Positions 62,489 through 64,000 of a stretch of DNA of 64,000 nucleotides are shown here, piece by piece. The translations under genes and the position numbers were made by a program. Origin of the DNA: Lewinellaceae bacterium (GTDB lineage Bacteria > Bacteroidota > Bacteroidia > Chitinophagales > Saprospiraceae). The first letter of the stretch is position 1. Each line of letters starts with the position of its first letter. The stretch covers positions 868,001 through 932,000 of the forward strand of contig JACJYN010000002.1 in assembly GCA_020636095.1 (NCBI GenBank). The letters are read 5' to 3'. The notes beneath the pieces are model-generated. The model was not told the DNA's origin, searched no databases, and worked only from the letters and a program-made list of their open reading frames with translations.

Positions 62489-63469
62489 ATGCACGCAATA
62501 CTGATCGAATCCTTCGGCGGCCCGGAGCAGATGTATATTGACGAATGGCCCAAACCCCATCCGGGCGCTCATGAAATACTGGTGAAGGTGGAGGCAACCG
62601 CCCTCAACCGGGCCGACATCCTTCAACGGGAGGGAAAGTATCCGCCCCCCGAAGGAGAAAGCACCATTATGGGCCTGGAAATGGCGGGTACGGTGGAGAG
62701 CATGGGGCAGCGTGTTACCAAATGGAAACCGGGAGACGCCGTCTGTGGCCTGCTTGCCGGGGGAGGGTATGCCGAATATGCCGTTATTCACGAGGATATG
62801 GCGCTGCCAGTTCCCAAAGGACTGAGCTTTACAGAGGCAGCCGGCCTGCCGGAAGTCTTTCTCACTGCTTTTCAGGCATTGCGGTGGCTGGCCAGGCTCC
62901 AGGAAGGAGAACGCATCCTGATCCATGCCGGCGCCAGCGGTGTCGGTACCGCCGCCATTCAACTGGCGAACACGATGGGCGCCCATGCAGTAGTAACGGC
63001 ATCCGCCGCCAAACATGCTATCTGTAAAGAGCTGGGAGCCGTCCACGCCATCGATTATACAAACCAGGATTTCGAAGCGGCAGTTATGGAATACACCCAC
63101 GAAAAAGGAGTGGATGTGGTAGTGGACTTTATCGGAGGGCCCTACTTTCAGCGCAACCTCAATGTTTTGGCAATGGAAGGGCGCCTGGTCATGCTGGCGT
63201 TTCTGGGCGGTGTCTATGCCGAACCACTCAACCTGGGGCCTATCCTCCGCAAGCGCCTGCAGGTGATGGGGTCTACGCTCCGGGCCAGAAGCCTGGATTA
63301 TAAAATCAGATTGTCACAAGACCTCTACCGCTACGCCTGGCCTTTGTTCGAACAGGGAAAACTTCGCCCCGTCATCGATACCATCTTCGATTGGAAAGAA
63401 GCCTCAAAGGCCCACCAGTATATGGAGGACAACCGAAACCAGGGAAAGGTCATTCTGAAAGTGAGCTAG
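62489..63469 (+). CDS. NAD(P)H:quinone oxidoreductase (zeta-crystallin/PIG3-like)
   Basis: 326-residue medium-chain dehydrogenase/reductase without zinc ligands. The GroES-like N-terminus (about 1-115) has ALNRADILQREGKYPPPEG; the Rossmann site is ILIHAGASGVGTAAIQLA with VVTASAAKH following. PIG3-type signature GLPEVFLTAFQAL is present. Reduces quinones or enones with NADPH. Starts 48 bp after ribA ends, possibly co-transcribed, with no functional link obvious. Confidence 0.93.
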   Translation: MHAILIESFGGPEQMYIDEWPKPHPGAHEILVKVEATALNRADILQREGKYPPPEGESTIMGLEMAGTVESMGQRVTKWKPGDAVCGLLAGGGYAEYAVIHEDMALPVPKGLSFTEAAGLPEVFLTAFQALRWLARLQEGERILIHAGASGVGTAAIQLANTMGAHAVVTASAAKHAICKELGAVHAIDYTNQDFEAAVMEYTHEKGVDVVVDFIGGPYFQRNLNVLAMEGRLVMLAFLGGVYAEPLNLGPILRKRLQVMGSTLRARSLDYKIRLSQDLYRYAWPLFEQGKLRPVIDTIFDWKEASKAHQYMEDNRNQGKVILKVS

Positions 63470-63476
63470 GAAAACA

Positions 63477-64000
63477 TTACCGCCCAACCCTTATACTCGC
63501 AGTGGCGGCAGGCGCAACTGAAGCGCGGCTGTCCTCCACAGCCATTTCCTTGCATTTCCAGACAGGTGTATAATTGTCGCCTTCGTGGCTGTAGCGGCAC
63601 AGCTGGGCGCCGGCTTTGCCGGTGAAGACAAAGGCAGCGTTGGCTAACTCCTTATGCGTAGTGTATTCGGCCTGGTAAACGCGTTGCAGGTTGGCGCCAT
63701 CCCAGTAGAAAAAGGATTTTTCAATGCCTGCCCAACAACCGACCGTCATGGTACTGGCTTCAATAATCTGGAAGCCCTGGGGCGTTTCAACCACCCGCAA
63801 AAGAGGGCTGGAAGCACAGTCCTCAAAAACACAGAGGCCGGGAACCGTCTTTTGATGGAGGAGCCGGCCATCCTGGACGATGCGCAACTCCGCATTGATA
63901 TCCCCTGGTGCTTTTCGAGTTTGGGAGGAGATTCCCAGCATAATGAATTCCGGTTTACCATCGCCGTTCAGGTCGGCAGAACGCCAACCTTTTGCGATCT
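63477..64000 (-). CDS. FG-GAP/VCBS-like protein, C-terminal part (partial)
   Basis: The frame stays open to the window edge, and the start lies beyond it; the first internal Met at 63941 is not the start. The visible 174 residues begin IAKGWRSADLNGDGKPEFIML, a VCBS/FG-GAP calcium-binding blade (DLNGDGKPE), then continue in beta-rich sequence (FFYWDGANLQRVYQAEYTTHK) to a C-terminal AATASIRVGR. Probably an exported lipoprotein or surface protein of unknown role. The stop lies 8 bp from the oxidoreductase stop, on the opposite strand. Confidence 0.7.
   Translation of the reverse strand, partial: IAKGWRSADLNGDGKPEFIMLGISSQTRKAPGDINAELRIVQDGRLLHQKTVPGLCVFEDCASSPLLRVVETPQGFQIIEASTMTVGCWAGIEKSFFYWDGANLQRVYQAEYTTHKELANAAFVFTGKAGAQLCRYSHEGDNYTPVWKCKEMAVEDSRASVAPAATASIRVGR

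Noticed and set aside
1..64000. CRISPR array, tRNA, rRNA, replication origin or prophage
   Set aside because: No spaced direct repeats of CRISPR type, cloverleaf-like sequence, rRNA motif or phage gene was seen. The tandem arrays have no variable spacers.

Overview
The window is a piece of chromosome from a member of the Bacteroidota, most likely of the Saprospiria (Lewinella, Haliscomenobacter or Phaeodactylibacter type). The evidence is three T9SS C-terminal sorting domains, a one-protein hybrid two-component system of propeller/Y_Y_Y/kinase/receiver/AraC type, SusC and SusD remnants, a Porin_10 outer-membrane protein, head-GIN (DUF2807) and choice-of-anchor-B proteins, an effector-associated domain and moderately high GC. 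No rRNA, tRNA, CRISPR array, complete insertion sequence or prophage was seen. Genes sit on both strands in short, loosely spaced groups, with housekeeping genes (dnaE, fabI, recN, ribA) scattered among lineage-specific ones.

Layout. 0-9 kb: a NarL-type response regulator, a phosphopantetheinyl transferase, a seven-blade WD40 protein, a GH113-like lipoprotein and a 1393-residue hybrid sensor/regulator. 9-15 kb: a secreted M43 metalloprotease carrying a very long array of 33-residue calcium-binding (TSP3-like) repeats and a T9SS signal, split by a frameshift inside the array, then a cluster of hairpins and a terminator. 15-26 kb (minus strand): a TPR/histidine kinase/receiver/class III cyclase protein, a 4-hydroxy-2-oxoglutarate aldolase-like enzyme, an SPFH lipoprotein, a TPR protein and dnaE. 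26-30 kb (plus strand): a TPR/HTH regulator followed by a lipoprotein with the core of a cholesterol-dependent cytolysin and a four-repeat propeller-like C-terminus. 30-36 kb (minus strand): an EAD-like/pseudokinase/globin fusion, an unknown protein, an acyl-carrier-like protein without its serine, a LOG-family protein and a sigma-54 response regulator without a DNA-binding domain. 36-41 kb: a pentameric ligand-gated channel, an M20 amidohydrolase and a GH65-type glycosidase. 41 kb: a scar joining remnants of an Rpn nuclease and an M1-type aminopeptidase. 41-54 kb: secreted beta-propeller proteins, a porin, fabI, recN, two lipoproteins and an ECF sigma factor overlapping a membrane-anchored barrel protein. 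54-61 kb: a heavy-metal efflux operon (His-rich protein, RND pump fused to TolC, adaptor). 61-64 kb: a SusC/SusD remnant, ribA, a quinone oxidoreductase and the end of an FG-GAP-like protein.

How the genes work together. The clearest functional groups are glycan sensing and use (GH113-like enzyme next to the hybrid regulator, GH65 enzyme, SusC/D remnant), metal efflux, and secretion to the surface by T9SS. The two most unusual proteins are the EAD-like/pseudokinase/globin protein and the CDC-like lipoprotein. Their genes are convergent neighbours, separated by a terminator, a 7-bp tandem array and a MITE-like element.

Intergenic DNA is unusually structured. At least two families of short inverted-repeat elements recur at distant sites (9331/19501/30247 and 796/48129). 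Other hairpins share TAACTATT-type ends, and there are several degenerate tandem arrays. One palindromic stretch lies in frame inside a histidine kinase ATP lid.
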